Assembly: GCA_949987705.1 (NCBI GenBank)
Contig: OX465282.1
Span: 4,576,501-4,640,500 of the forward strand
Source of the DNA: Thereva unica
Lineage: Eukaryota > Arthropoda > Insecta > Diptera > Therevidae
Direction: 5' to 3'
Length of the DNA stretch: 64,000 nt
Below the pieces are notes generated by a model. The model ran no database searches and had not been told where the DNA came from. It saw only the letters and a list, made by a program, of their open reading frames with translations. Positions 41,266 through 53,600 of the stretch are shown here, piece by piece; position 1 is the stretch's first letter; each line of letters starts with the position of its first letter. Position numbers and translations under genes: made by a program.

Positions 41266-43935
41266 CACGGCGGCTCCTGCCTCTAAAAGTTGGTGGGGCT
41301 TGAGAAATGATTTTACAAAAAGGAATTTAACTCTATTCGTTGCTATCAAATTTAGGCATATTTTAAGAATATAAGCTCAACTTCTTTGGAAAACGAATAA
41401 AATAAAAGAATAAAATATTTAACAAAACAAAACAAAAACTCAACAAATCAATAAAAGAAAAAAGAGAAATTAAACTGTTTTATGTAAATAATCTGTCCGA
41501 TGTTCTTTTTGCTGCGCGAACAGTTCATAGCTTTTCATTACAATTTAGAATCTCGGGAATATACATATTTATTACATATTGATAATGTAATCTGTTAATC
41601 TGTTTCATCAGATTGAACATACACAAACTAACTAACTAATTTTTGAAGAGTTTTTACGATTCAATTATTCTTCAAGTAGTCATCGAATGTAATATCTATT
41701 GATCTGTTTTATGTAACCATATCAGGAAATATTCCTCGATTACTGCTTGATTCACATTCATCGTGGCCACTAAGAGTAAAATTGTGACCACCGCAAAACT
41801 TTAAGATATCTAAAATTTGACTCAATACTTGACGATTATTTATATTTCGCTATAGAACTCGCATATCCTGCATCGATCCGTGCGATAATATTGACCAACC
41901 AGAAGGTTTGGTAATTTAAAGCATTTTTTAAATTCGTAGCGCTTGTTTCATGAATTTTAATTTTTTCCGATACATGTTTTAAGGGGACGTCCCAGTGAAA
42001 ATTCATCAAAATCTATTCTCTATAATCTTATTCCATATTTTGATAGATTGTACTTTTTTCTTTTACATAGTGAAATCCGCTTAAAAAAAACACGTAGACA
42101 CATAGTTTTTTTAAGTTTCTTTGGCGCAGTGTCGGAGCGCTAAAGAGCTTCGGCGCCTTTCAACCGGAGCTGACCATTTCATTTATATTCACCTTTTTCA
42201 ACTTTGACGGTAATGTTCTGCTACAATTTTTAACCGATTTACTTCCTATAAAGCTTAAAATGTTCAGAAAAAAGTAACGAACAATTTCATCAGCCGGATT
42301 TTTGATATCTTTTTTGAAAACAATTAGTCTAAAAATGTCCCATTTTTCACGCGTTTTTCACGTTTTTCAGGTTTTTATTCAGAAAAATGTTGATAACTTT
42401 TTGAATTTAACAGATATCAAAATTCCGTCTGATGATTTTTTTCGCCTTTTTCTTCCGAACATTTTGATCTTAGGAAAGTTAAAATCGGTTAAAAACTCAA
42501 TGAGATAACTAACTTTGAAAGTACCCGTATTTTGGATTGTTAATAGCAAAAAACAAGAACTAGTTAATATTATTTTCTTATGTTTCATGCAATATTAACT
42601 ATTTAAACAAAGAGGAATTCATTAAAAGAATTTTTTTTAAATCGGCCTATTATTGTTAAATTTAGCCTTTTCACTGGGACGTCCCTTTAAATCCCGGATA
42701 CCACTTTCTGTCCAAGCCGATTCTCTTCTAAACAAACCGCAATAAAAACAAGACAATGAATTTTTTTCTATTCTAATCGTAAACCATTTCTTTTTTGGAA
42801 CACCAATCCGACCAAAATTTTCTACTTTAGTATTTTGCAATGCAAATTTATTTAAAATCAAATGGTTGATGCGGCCCTAAACATTTAATTTCTAATTTTT
42901 CTTCTAATAACAAAAGAGAAATTTTTTCTTCAATAAATTATCTACGTGATTCATTTGAAGCAAAACCAAAAATTGAATCAATATAAATCTAATCTGAGAA
43001 AAATATATGTACAGGTATATATTAAAAAATAATATATTAATATTTAACAAATAGTTAAATAATTAATAATTTAATACATACTAATTATTGGCGAATAATT
43101 CAATATACATACATATATCTACCGTAATTTTGCAATCACACATTTTTCACTTAAATAAACTTGAAACTTTCAGTTAAAATCCAATCTCCAATTAGCAATT
43201 TTTCCAATAAGAATTTCTCTTTTTACTACTTATTACTAAATTTATATCCTACGGGCTAAATAAAATCAGCCCTTCACGTATATAAAACCCATAAGTGTTA
43301 AAAAAAATTCTCAATGTTCGGCCAATTAGTCTCAAATGCAGGCAAAATTCCTTTAGAAATATAATAAAGAGAACTAAACGAATGAATCGACAACACTGGC
43401 ACTCTATGTGCGTGAGTAAACCCAGCAGAGCGAGAGAATCCATACATGCCAGTGAGAGAATCCCAATGAATCGCTCGGGGCTAACAAATTTTAGCCCCGC
43501 TTGGTAGAACAAAAGTGCATGAATCAATCGCTTGCGTCAAAAAATTTAGCATACAAAATGGTTCATCTCCGGGGCTGACTCAACGATAGCCCCTGAGGGT
43601 AGAGAATAGCATGTAAATATATTTTTCCTATAGGAATGGATGGCATTATGATTCGGCAAGATTATTTTGATAGAGAGAAGAGAGCTCAGAGTTTTTCTTT
43701 GTTTTTGTTTTTTTTATTTGGTTTGTTTTTGATACTTTTTTTTATGAAGTTCTACTTCGAATTTTTTTGTGGGTTATTATTTTGAGATTTTTTTTTAGAA
43801 ATTGTAATAACTTACAAAAAAAATTGCGTTGCTTCTTTGCAAAAATGAAAATAATTAAAAATGGAAGATTATTATTTATTCGATAATTTCTGGTGGGGCT
43901 AAGCCCCACTAGCCCCTAAGGACGAGCCGCCACTG
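41266..43935. mobile_element. Probable hAT-like element nested inside
   Basis: The right end CTAAGGACGAGCCGCCACTG (to 43935) and the left CACGGCGGCTCCTGCCTCTA (from 41266) are imperfect inverted repeats of the CAGTGGCGGCTC type seen in hATs, each followed by GTGGGGCTT-like sequence. I find no 8-bp duplication, so the left border is uncertain. GGGGCTA/TAGCCCC hairpins lie at 43477-43500 and 43570-43600. Confidence 0.45.
41983..42686. mobile_element. Long-palindrome TTAA element
   Basis: Ends (G/A)GGGACGTCCCAGTGAAAA inverted (18 of 19), flanked by TTAA (41979-41982, 42687-42690). The interior is also palindromic: TTAACCGATTT...AAAATGTTC...TCATCAG...TTTTGATATCT at 42228-42310 recurs inverted at 42405-42500. 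704 bp, no transposase. TTAA targets belong to piggyBac or Kolobok-type transposons. Confidence 0.8.
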
Positions 43936-44785
43936 CGCACTCACCCATCAAGCATTTCATTCGGCATGTGCTTTCTTGTAGTACTAAATTCCAATGGCCT
44001 TTTCGCGGTTCAGTGTAACTTGGCTTCTACTCTGCAGCATTCGACGAGTCGTGCGTTTGGCTAGCCTTTAGAGGCTAAACAATCGAGTATAGGACTATTT
44101 TGTATAGGACTTACCCATATCTTAAGGCCCCAATTTACACACAGTTCGCCGGCAAGCCGTGGCCTGAAAGTTTTAGCCTTGAGGCGAAGTATTGCCATAC
44201 ACTCACCGGCCGCCAACTGAAGTTCAAGAATGCCTACAGTTCAAGAAAGTTGAGAAAAATCGCATTTGTCGTCAGTCCGGGCCTTAAGATCTGAGCTTCT
44301 ATTCACTCTCGAGCCGTAAATTGACGGGAAGAATTCACGATATATATCCACTAGTAACAGAAAGCAAGGCGTTCGCGCTTGTTCGCGGGTGTTCACGGCG
44401 TAAGGCTGCATCCGCATTGAAGCTTTCGTTGCGGCTATGAACATTTTTGCGCTTGAAGTATCATCCCTCAGTTAGACTGAGTCAAGCTTAGTCGTGCCGG
44501 TCGACCTGGTCTGACAGGCCACTGCCTACTGGCGGCCTGTAAGTGAATGGAGGTCTTTAGTGGAGAAACATGTTTTACTTAATTTAACCCTTAACCCTTA
44601 ACTTTTCTTGCCATTTTACACTGTTTCTTTAAAAAAATTAATTACGTGATATTTGCCGCGACCCCCCCTCTCCCTCACGTGAGATTTGGTGTAATTCGTC
44701 CCTCCTCTAAACGGCTTACGTAATATATGGACAACCCCTAACCCCTAGGCTAATCAGGGCAGCTTAGAAGGAGAATAATATCAAT

Positions 44786-45567
44786 ACAACCCAAACCCTT
44801 TTCTTGGTGTGGAGTTCCTAGAGTCAACAAAGGTGAGGGTAGTGTCTTGACGTCCAAGTGTCGTATATTGGATTCATATTGAAACTTTGAAATAAGTCAG
44901 CATATCTCCTCAATATCTTCCAATTACAAATAAAAAAAAATTATTACTACACCTTACTATTTTCCTAAATGAGCTCCTTATCTTTTACTCCTTTATTTAT
45001 TATCCAGGACATCATCACTAAATATTTAAAAAAACCAGCAACCAACAACTACTAAAACCCCCCCTTCGCCATAGTAGTGTAAATTTAGGTAGAGCAAGTT
45101 TTAATTTACCTTCGTGATGTTAAGTAGACTTTTGGCTCCATTCCCAGGTAGAGAGTAACTAGATAAAGAGCGTAAGGGATGTTCTGGAAAACCTTCAGTA
45201 ATTGGAATTTAAAAGGTTTTTCCCCTTTTTGAAAGCAAAAATAATCTCTAGTGTATAAGGGTTTTTCTGAAGTTTCTGATGCTGAAGGATCAAGAAATCA
45301 GCAGGAGTTGATAGAGTAATAGAATTGCAGGAGAAAATGAGAACGTAAAAATATTGTAATTTTTTGCGATATTAAAATATAGTGAGCTAGATTGTAAGAA
45401 GATAAATTATAACATAAATTTTAATGAATGATACAAAATTTCGTTTTTAGTTTCATATTACAAAAAATTATGAAGATGGTTGTTGGTTTGCTATCAAAGC
45501 TAACAAATGAAAGTGGGCCAACTGAACCATCGACTTTATTACAGAATCAACGATAAGCACAATACTA
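44786..45567. other. No recognisable gene
   Basis: AT-rich spacer between the nested block and the next SINE/LINE cluster. No motif. Confidence 0.4.
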
Positions 45568-45690
45568 GGGGGCCTCGGTAGTCTAGGGATAAGGCGCCTG
45601 TCTACTATCCCAGAGGTCCCGGGTTCGAATCCCGGCCAGCCCCACGGTCTTTCGTCTTTTCCACTTTCCCACCCACCTTCAGCCAATCCA
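45568..45690 (+). mobile_element. SINE, 3' truncated
   Basis: The head GGGGGCCTCGGTAGTCTAGG and B box GGTTCGAATCC match the 10092 and 45813 SINEs, followed by the start of the pyrimidine-rich body. It ends at CCAATCCAAAAAAAA, where the LINE begins. Confidence 0.75.
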
Positions 45691-45698
45691 AAAAAAAG

Positions 45699-47608
45699 GT
45701 GAAGCCAGCGACCCCTTAAACTACCGCCCAATAGCAATTACTTCTGTTCTCTAAAAAATCATGGAGACAATAATCAATAAAAAGCTGATGAAATATCTAG
45801 AAACAAACCTCTGGGGGCCCCGGTAGTCTAGGGGTAAGGCGCCTGACTACTATCCCCAGAGGTCCCGGGTTCGATTCCCGGCAGTGCCACGGTCCTAGCC
45901 TTTCCCAATTTCCCGCCTACATAACTTTCCTCTTTCTTCTTCCCTCTTTGCATTCCTGATTCCTTCTGTCATAGCCTTCCTTAGCCCTTCCCCTCTCCCC
46001 CAGAAGCGCATGTCATCGGTTGGTTGAAGAGATTCAACTCGTTTCAGGAGGCATAACACTCCAGCGAGTTGTTTCTCGATGCCCCGATGTCAGAGTCGCG
46101 ATAGTAATGGTTGGGAGTAGTAGGTCGACTGAAAATATCGCGGGAAGGTTGTGGCGGTTCCCTTCCTCCCCGACTAGAGCTGCTGTTCGACATTGCACTC
46201 TATACGAAGAAAATAGATTGTCAACAGTATAAAGGGCTTTTCCTGAGACTCTAGTCTTTCACATAAAAAAAAAAAAAACCAAATTATACGGCTTCAGACC
46301 ACAGCAGTCTACTGGCGATCTGCTTGTGTGTTTAACTGAGCGTATCAACCAAAGCATTCGCAGCTTTGGTGAGTCTGGTCTGGTTACTCTAGATATATCA
46401 AAGGCTTTTGACAGAGTATGGCACTCTGCTCTGCTGTTTAAATTACAAGCTATTGGTGTCGACTCAGTTTTAAGGAACTGGATTAAGAGCTTTCTTTCAG
46501 GCCGTTCAATTAAGGTGGTATTGGACGGCGTCGAATCCAACCCCCATTTCATTTCGGCCGGAGTTCCCCAGGGGTCAATTCTCTCACCCGCACTTTTCTA
46601 ATCTCAATCCCCTCCAACCCGCTTCACTGCTTCGCTGATGACGGTACTCTGAACTTCTCTTACTCCTTCGACAGTATAAGACAAGCACGTGCGAGACCTT
46701 GTCTTTACCACCGTCAACTGATGTCCACTTCGATCAACCGGGATATCGAATCGATTCTTCACAGGGGCGAAATGAACCGCGTTGAATTCAATGCCACGAA
46801 AACGAACTACTGTCTGATCTCCAACAAAAATTGTAGCGAACTTCCTCCTATCTCAGTAAAAAAAGAGAATCTAACGGCTGACTCAACTCTCAACATCCTA
46901 GGGGTAACTTTAACGGGTAACTTTTGATCACATATTCCAAATCGCCAAACAAGCCTTCCAATGCCTTGGATTTCTCAAGAGATGCAATTTCCTCTTCCAG
47001 CCAACCGCCTTGGCTACAATCTACAAAACCTACATTCGGCCACACCTTGAATACAACTCGCATATCTGGACAGACGCCCCAAAAACCACCTTGGCTTGTC
47101 TCGTCAAGGTACAAAATCGCGCCCTTAAACTCATTGGTGATGGCCCCTTTCGCGCATCCATAGACACCTTAAGCCACCGTAGGAATGTGGCAGCCCTCTC
47201 CATATTTTATCGCTATTACCATGGCGACTGTTTCACTGAAATTCAGGACCTCCTGCCTTCACGGCAATACTTTTTCCGCAACACAAGACTTGCTCGTTCG
47301 GCTCACCCCCATACCATACAGCCCTCCCCGTTCACGCACAATACGGTTCAGAAGTTCGTTTATGAATAGAACAACTCGATTGTGGAATGATCTCCCGCAG
47401 TCGGTATTTCCGAACTCGTATAACATCTTAGAGTTCAAACGTGAGGTTCATCGTCATTTTCTTCTACACCCTCCTGACCCCTTCTAACCTTTCCTATTCT
47501 CCTCTATTCTTCAAACCAAGCTTACTACTAGACATTGCACAATGAACTGAACGACATGACGGACTGCGGGTTACTCCTAAGCTTGGTTTTTTCATAAAAA
47601 AAAATCCG
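45699..47608 (+). pseudogene. Non-LTR retrotransposon (CR1/jockey-like), split by a SINE
   Basis: 5'-truncated within RT. Before the SINE: PLNYRPIAITSVL, KIMETIINKKLMKYLETN. After it, from 46281: YGFRPQQSTGDLLVCLTERI, GLVTLDISKAFDRVWHSALL (motif A), GVPQGSILSPALF (motif B), FADDGTLNFS (motif C, intact), NATKTNYCLISNK, TLNILGVTLTG, then HLEYNSHIWTDAPKTTLACL and VQNRALKLIGDG, and the end RTTRLWNDLPQSVFPNSYNI to HPPDPF before the stop at 47485. The 3' UTR ends with an A-rich tail at 47598-47606. Frameshifts at about 46600, 46925 and 47370. A related tail is at 8211. Confidence 0.85.
45813..46278 (+). mobile_element. Full-length tRNA-derived SINE inserted in the LINE
   Basis: Head GGGGGCCCCGGTAGTCTAGG, B box GGTTCGATTCC, a pyrimidine-rich body, a 3' domain AGAGCTGCTGTTCGACATTG and A14 tail (46265-46278). 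About 120 bp near 46005-46125 is absent from the 10092 copy. It splits the LINE RT between YLETN and YGFRP. Any duplication is too eroded to call. Confidence 0.88.
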
Positions 47609-49366
47609 TAAAACGAATGGATGAACCATCGCGCATAAAATCTTAATGATGGAGTGATCAGATATTCCAAATCCCCAAACAAGCGTCGCATTTCAGAGAT
47701 GCCAATCCCTCCATCAGCCACTGGATCAGATTTTATATACAGCTTTTATGACGTACGTATAAAAAGCTCTTTCATTGTTCAAAGCTTTCATGACGTCATT
47801 CAACTGCACAATCAGCTCTTCCCTATTCACTGTTCTACGGCAATTGTCAGCATTTTGAATACAAAAGTGCCATGTTAATACCCTTATTATATTGTAACTC
47901 AAGTCTGATGTATAGAAACATTATCCCATTTACTAAAAGGACAATATTTTTCAGAAAAATTGTGTAAAATGTATAAAAATTATCTCGATATTTAGTTTCA
48001 AGCAAAGTTTATAACATCATAAAGTCCATTCAAGAAGATTTATACTAAAAACTTCCGGTTTTTGTAAAGCATCTCCCATATGACAGATATGATACTATGC
48101 CATAACAACAACAACAACAACAACAACAACGAGGAAAACATAAAAGAAAGTACCTAAAACTTTTATGGTGAGCGCTAACAATCCCAAGGGAAAATCCTTG
48201 AACTTTATACTTTGTTTTGTTGTTGTGCATTTACTAAAAAAGGACTTTTCGAAAGGCAAAAGGAGTATAATATCCCTTAGATAACGTTTTCTTATACATC
48301 GACATGACTGATGAACTCAACAAGTGGCTTCTGATTGAGGATGTATATAAAAGTCGGTAAAGTAAAGAAAGTCGTCTGGCAGCAATCTTCCCTCTTTCTT
48401 TATCGACGAAACTCTCTATTCACCTTGAAAGTTCTTTTTTTTTCTTCCTTTTTTTTCAATATTTTTTTTTTGTTGTTGTTTTCTTACAATACAAAACATT
48501 CAATATTCTTTTCCTTCTTCTACTCGTCCACAAAAGAACGTCACGACAACGTGTGGCTTCTTAAGTCTAAGGGAAATAAAGAGAGGCGTTGGTAGAAGAA
48601 GCAAAAAAAAAAATGGAGGAAAAATGTCATTATGTCCTTCTTGAACACTGGAATCCTTTGTCTGGTAGTAAATTATAGAAGTTTTATCTTGATCCCTTTT
48701 CTTGCTGGATGAATTTCTTTGAAAATAAATTGTATTTCATGACAAATGAATGTGGGTGCAGCCCGCTCTACAAATCATCCAATGAATCTTGATGAATGAA
48801 GATGTCAGCTGGAATGATACTAAATTTCACAAAAATCTGTTCGAAAAAAGTTTTAGCAAATCAAGGTTTATTAGTTAGAAAAGAATATTTATTTTTTTTT
48901 TGGTTGGTTTGATTATGGAGTCGAAATTATTTGGAAAAGAAAGAAGAAGTTTCGAAGTAATGTGAAATGTCAATTGGTATTGGTAGGCAGGCATTATTAC
49001 TTATTTGAAAGACAGGAGACCACTAACTCGGAAGGTTCAACGATTTTTCTAAGTGGTTAAAATGTTATATTTCAAATGATACATAATTTGACAGGCAACA
49101 TAAGCCGAGACCCTTATTAGGTACACACGTGCCAGTAGCTACTCTTTAAAAATAAATGTTGGCTTAAATTTATCGTAATGTAATGTAGACTCACAAGAAA
49201 GGATTCAATATTTAGAAGAGCGGTATGGGCTTATATGGTCAAACCTGTGGAGGTTATATACAAACCCTTACAATCATTAAAGGCAATGTTAAGTTTGACC
49301 CATCAGGCATCAGGGGAAGGAAAAACTTAGCTAGCGTAAGTGAAATGAGGTAGAACTAAGGTTTTG
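47609..49366. other. Spacer with microsatellite
   Basis: 47650-47730 may repeat a piece of the LINE (SDQIFQIPKQ vs SDHIFQIAKQ at 46930). A (CAA)9 tract lies at 48104-48130. Poly(T)-rich at 48425-48480. Otherwise nothing recognisable. Confidence 0.45.
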
Positions 49367-49374
49367 ATAAGCTT

Positions 49375-50929
49375 CAGCGCCGGCCCTAGGGTAGAGCGAG
49401 TGGAGCGGTCGCTCTAGGCGCCAGATGGTAAGGGGCGCCAAAATGAATGCGAAAAACAATTTCAAAAAAAAAAAAAAATTTTGATGCACTTTTTGAAGAC
49501 GTTGTTTGTAGCTAGCCAAGTCTATGTACTCATCAATATGACTCGAACACGACACAAGCAGGGAGCACTGACTCCAAGACCGATCGTACATGGCCTTAGG
49601 CCACATCCTGCTCGAGATCCATGGAGCAGACTGAATACGGCGGATCTAAACTCGATAAAAACCGCAATCCTGTGTGAACATTCGTGCTGAAGTTATGCAT
49701 GGTACTACCATGACTAACGATGGACCGCGGATACCAGACGAACTTCGGTTTGAATTAGGTTGGAGTACGTTGAGATCACTCCCTCATTGGGAGATCTCCT
49801 TAGAACTCCTGCCGAAGTAAGGTCACCTAATCGGAGAGGCGACTCGAAAAAACGACCGCTTTCAGAAGACGAGATGGCGCAGCCCAAAAACGTTTTATAT
49901 AGAGACTAGTAGGGTCTGCGTGGCCCCGAGGAAGAAAGGGATACCGATTTTCTTAATAAGAAGAGGGTTAGATCATCTGGATCTTCTCTAGAGCATAATA
50001 ACCCGACGAAAATGGCGAAGGCTTTGGCCATACGGTTTGAAAAGCCTTCAGAAAAGTCGGACGCACACATAATGAAGTCTAGAACGACTACAAAGCCCAC
50101 CTTCTGTCAAATAGCGGAAAGTATCAGAATTGGCGTGTTTGCGACTTACAATCCGGAGACTCTTCTGACCACGAAACAACTAGTTACCGTGCAAGGAAGT
50201 CTTCTGGAGGCGGTAGCCGAATTGTCTCAGGGCTCAGAACATCCCAGGTCAGTAGGGGTCGGTGCGCCCTCTATGATGGGCCGTCTTAAGCCTTGAAAGG
50301 AACAAGCCTTGTTGCTGTAGACGGGAACAAGCTGCCGCGAAGCGTTTTTGTAATCGGGTACTTTCCGGCAGCAACAGAGGACCCCACTGGCATTATGTTG
50401 AAAGGATAGGGGTCTAAAAGAAGGCCCAAGGGTGTAGGAGTGGAGAATACTCCACAAAGCGCACCGCATAAAATTCACAGAGATGATGGTGAACACTTCA
50501 ATTTTGGGCTGATGGCAAGAGAAGGCTCTTTTAACGAGAAGGTGTCTCTCTCCACCATCTCAACCTTACTAGCTGGGGCAAGCCCTAATGCCCAACCGTG
50601 CAATACAACAACCAAATAGCCGCCAGAGAAGGTGGTCCTGTTGGCGAAACGTCGCGGAAGTAACTCTGAGAAAACATACTTCGTCTATTGTCGCTACAGG
50701 CGGAACTGTGACCCTAAAACCATCATCGAAATCCTTATGGGGCCCCAAGCCTATAAAGGCTTGCAAAAGGGGAGATTTAACCCGTAAGAAAATGCCAGCC
50801 AGGCAGTACTCGAAAAAAAGTTTTATCTAGGACAACTAGAGACACAATTTATGTGAAGTGAAAGCGTCGAAGAAAGGGCGCCGAAAGACAATCTCACTCC
50901 ACCCTCAACAAGGGCTAGGGCCGGCGCTG
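49375..50929 (+). mobile_element. hAT-like element, family A, intact borders (copy A2)
   Basis: 1555 bp with 15-bp perfect inverted ends CAGCGCCGGCCCTAG and the perfect 8-bp duplication ATAAGCTT (49367-49374, 50930-50937), hence hAT-type mobilisation. Instead of a hAT transposase it carries a decayed reading frame (about 50000-50480): FCQIAESIRIGVFATYNPET, LLTTKQLVTVQGSLLEAV, GRLKP, then in another frame SVFVIGYFPAATEDPTGIML. The order resembles the DUF4780-type domain found in some arthropod retroelement-associated proteins, from memory and with moderate confidence. Copies A1 and A3 keep the same segment. Confidence 0.88.
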
Positions 50930-50937
50930 ATAAGCTT

Positions 50938-52657
50938 TGACCGAGCACCTGCAGGCACGCTTGAAAATATGTACCTAAAATTTCCAGTATCGATATCTCA
51001 AAAACGAAGCGATATATCGAAAAAAAAAATATTTGACATTTTCGTCTTATTTTAGGGTGTTTTATATAAATTCATAATTAAAACATCGGCGCCACGTAAA
51101 TCGTAGCTCTGAACCAATTAAAAACTTTGGGGAAATACCACAAAACGTCAACTTCAAGTGTCAATATCTCGAAAACTAAGCGTGATATCGAAACATTTTA
51201 TTTGACTTTTTCCACTTATTTTGTGGTGGTTCATCAAAATTCATCGTCAAAAACAGTAGAGGTGCCAATAAAAAAAGAGGGGGTGAAAAAAATTGGACCC
51301 AAAAATGGTCCGGCAACATCCGTATTATTCCTCTTTGAGCTATTCTCAACTGAAATCAGTTGACAGAATTCGGCCTCATATTATGCATACTCAACTAGCT
51401 CCAGTATTAATTTAATTCCCAAAAACAAGGAATGGAATTTTTTGGGGGATGTCTTGTGGCAAAATTTAAAAAAGAAAACTGTAACTGCAAAACAGATTCT
51501 ATTTAAAACTATAATGAGCAACTGAATATTCAGGCAAAAGTATTATGATATTTTTCGACCCCTGATTCTGACACTCCAAATTTTTCTGTAAACTTATTGG
51601 AGTTTTCCACACTAGTATTCTCTCTGCAATATGCCAACGGGATTGACAACTGCCCCGATTTCTACAACCGCATTCTTGCCGCGGCGTCAGCATTCATATT
51701 CTGATTAAGTACTTGAATGTGTGCGTGTACTTTTCTCATCATTTCGAATTGAGTGCTTGAAGTCTCTGACCCCGCCTAACTGCTCCGCTATTTGTGTTAA
51801 TGAGTTGAAGCTCGGAAAATAGCCCAGCAGTTAATTTAAGAGACCTCCCGAAAGGATGAATAAAGGAACCATTCCAAATACGTTCTTAGTCATTGATTAG
51901 AGAGCTTATACCGTAAACTGCGTTTATATTTCAATTGGTGATATGACTATTATGAGCTCCTTTTCTGTTTTTATATTATTTCGTACTCGTGAGTACTCGG
52001 ACTTCTTCTATATTCGGATGTCTTCATTCTGCATCTAACCGTAGTGCGAAGTGAAATATTTTTTGCAGGTCGAGTATATAAAATAAAAAAGACGAAAATT
52101 CCTAAAGTCATACTCAGGATGAGATCTCCAATTTCAGTTTACAGCGAGTTTTACGGGAGTACTGCAAATGGAAGTTCTATAGGAGTACTTTTTTTAGACT
52201 TTTTGGACGTCAGAAGGAGCCCTCTCCTCCAATGACATGCCAATGTTAAAATCATGGCAAAGGAAAACATATCCGGGGTACTAATACCTACATTACTCGC
52301 GGAGGCCTTTTTTTCCTGCTGGGAGGTTTAAATTCTGCTGCCTAATTCTCTCCAAGTTCATCGCTTTTTGCAGAGAATTCTCCTTGATTCTCTTACCGCT
52401 TTCCTAAAAACCGGTATGAATACTACAGCAAGAATACAAGTGTAAAAAGGCGCATTATCACTAAGTTCAAAATTTATTATCATTTTCACTATCATCCCAA
52501 AGAGGCATTTTTCCGCTTAATTTAAAACACTTCAGCTACAAAGATGTTTTAACTCAAACCGCTGATCACTAACTGACTTGTAAAAATTTTGCACATCTCC
52601 GTTTGTCTATAAAATTTTGCTAAGAATTCTACAAGTCTAAGCCTAATTGAACTTACA
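50938..52657. other. No recognisable gene
   Basis: 50960-51360 contains two diverged units with a CAAT/GATATCTC(A/G)AAAAC motif followed by GCG(A/T)GATAT, about 165 bp apart (50985, 51160). The remainder is featureless. Confidence 0.4.
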
Positions 52658-53094
52658 CTATACCTTTTCAACTTCAAATTGGGACTATACAAATTCAAAT
52701 TGGGATTAAACAATTTCAAATTGGGATTAAACAATTTCAAGTTGGGACTAAACAATTTCAAATTGGGACTAAAAAATTTCAAATTGGGACTTAACAATTT
52801 CAGATTGGGAACAAACAATTTCAAATTGCAACCAAACAATTTGAAGTAATAAATGAACTACTATCAGTAAAGATTAAAGTATTAATTATTTTTATGAAGT
52901 TTGGAATGAATATGAACACAGATAATAATATAAAAACATTATTTGAAAACGAGCATCCATCATATTTAATGCATCGGGTATGAACCTTTGAACGATGGGC
53001 GATATATTTTGTGCAGTTCACATCTGTTTGATTTCTTATATCATTAATTAAGATGGTTTGCAACCATTGTAAACGATATTCGGCTTGATTATTT

Positions 53095-53600
53095 TTCTCT
53101 TTTAACGTTAGCTTTTAAGCTTGACCAAGCATGCTCAATGGCATTAAGCATTGGACTATAGCAACGGTGGGCAAATGCGGCTCTTAGAGCCGCATGCGGC
53201 TCTTCGTTGAATCAAGTTCGGCTCCAAACGTATCTCTTTAAATTATTGAATATTCCAGACGGGTGTGGAAATGCGCTTAATTTTTGATTTTTGAAATTAC
53301 ATAATACATATAACATATAATGCGGCTCTTTACAATTATGAAAAACCCACATGCGGCTCTCATTAACCTCATGCGTGCCCACCCCTGGACTATAGGGTCC
53401 CAGTCTAAGTAATCGATGACCAACAAATCCATTTTCCTGAAACACTTTTTCGATTGAGGCATGAAAAGGCATGACAAGGCGCATTATCAATAACTAATAC
53501 AACATTTGTCTGATACATATTTTGAACTTTTCTTAGACAATGACTAACAAAGCCTTTGGCCTCTGGCTTCTTAAAAGCACTCTTCCTAATTTCATGATAA
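53095..53600 (-). pseudogene. Mariner/IS630-like transposase remnant in fold-back element
   Basis: The minus strand encodes KPEAKGFVSHCLRKVQNMYQ, VVLVIDNAPCHA (second catalytic Asp block), then after a frameshift KVFQENGFVGHRLLRLGPYS (the R.L.PYSP block before the third acidic residue), then the nested MITE, then an AWSSLKANVK-like end. This is the C-terminal half of a DDE_3/Tc1-mariner type transposase; the N-terminal DNA-binding part is gone. Confidence 0.68.
53162..53387. mobile_element. hAT-like MITE, 226 bp
   Basis: Ends CAACGGTGGGCA and complement of CAGGGGTGGGCA with the perfect 8-bp duplication GACTATAG (53154-53161, 53388-53395). Fold-back copy 1 has the empty site with a single GGACTATATGG (11188-11198). 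The interior repeats GCGGCTCTT and its complement. Confidence 0.9.

Larger units (their letters stand above)
40864..44738. mobile_element. PIF/Harbinger-like element in the SINE
   Basis: Ends GGGGT(C/T)GTCCATA(A/T)ATT on both sides as inverted repeats, flanked by the 3-bp duplication TAA (40861-40863, 44739-44741), a TWA target. C-rich ACCCCCCCCCTCCCCC tracts lie inside each end (40910, 44660). It spans 3875 bp because it contains a further nested element. No transposase found. Confidence 0.75.
40690..44785 (-). mobile_element. Second tRNA-derived SINE family, split by a 3.9-kb insertion
   Basis: On the minus strand the head is at 44785-44742 (CTGCCCTGATTAGCCTAGGG, A-box-like), then the insertion, then 40860-40690 with B box GGTTCGATTCC and a body CATCATAATATTTCTTCC and onward. 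Removing 40864-44738 plus one TAA restores a continuous tRNA-like head. Its body differs from the SINE at 10092 and 45813. Confidence 0.72.

Noticed and set aside
44109..44290. TTAA MITE with GGCCC ends
   Set aside because: ATCTTAAGGCCC recurs inverted at 44279-44290, but only ~12 bp match and CTTAAG is itself palindromic, so the signal is weak.
45568..45643. tRNA gene on the plus strand
   Set aside because: Same SINE head, continuing into the shared SINE body.
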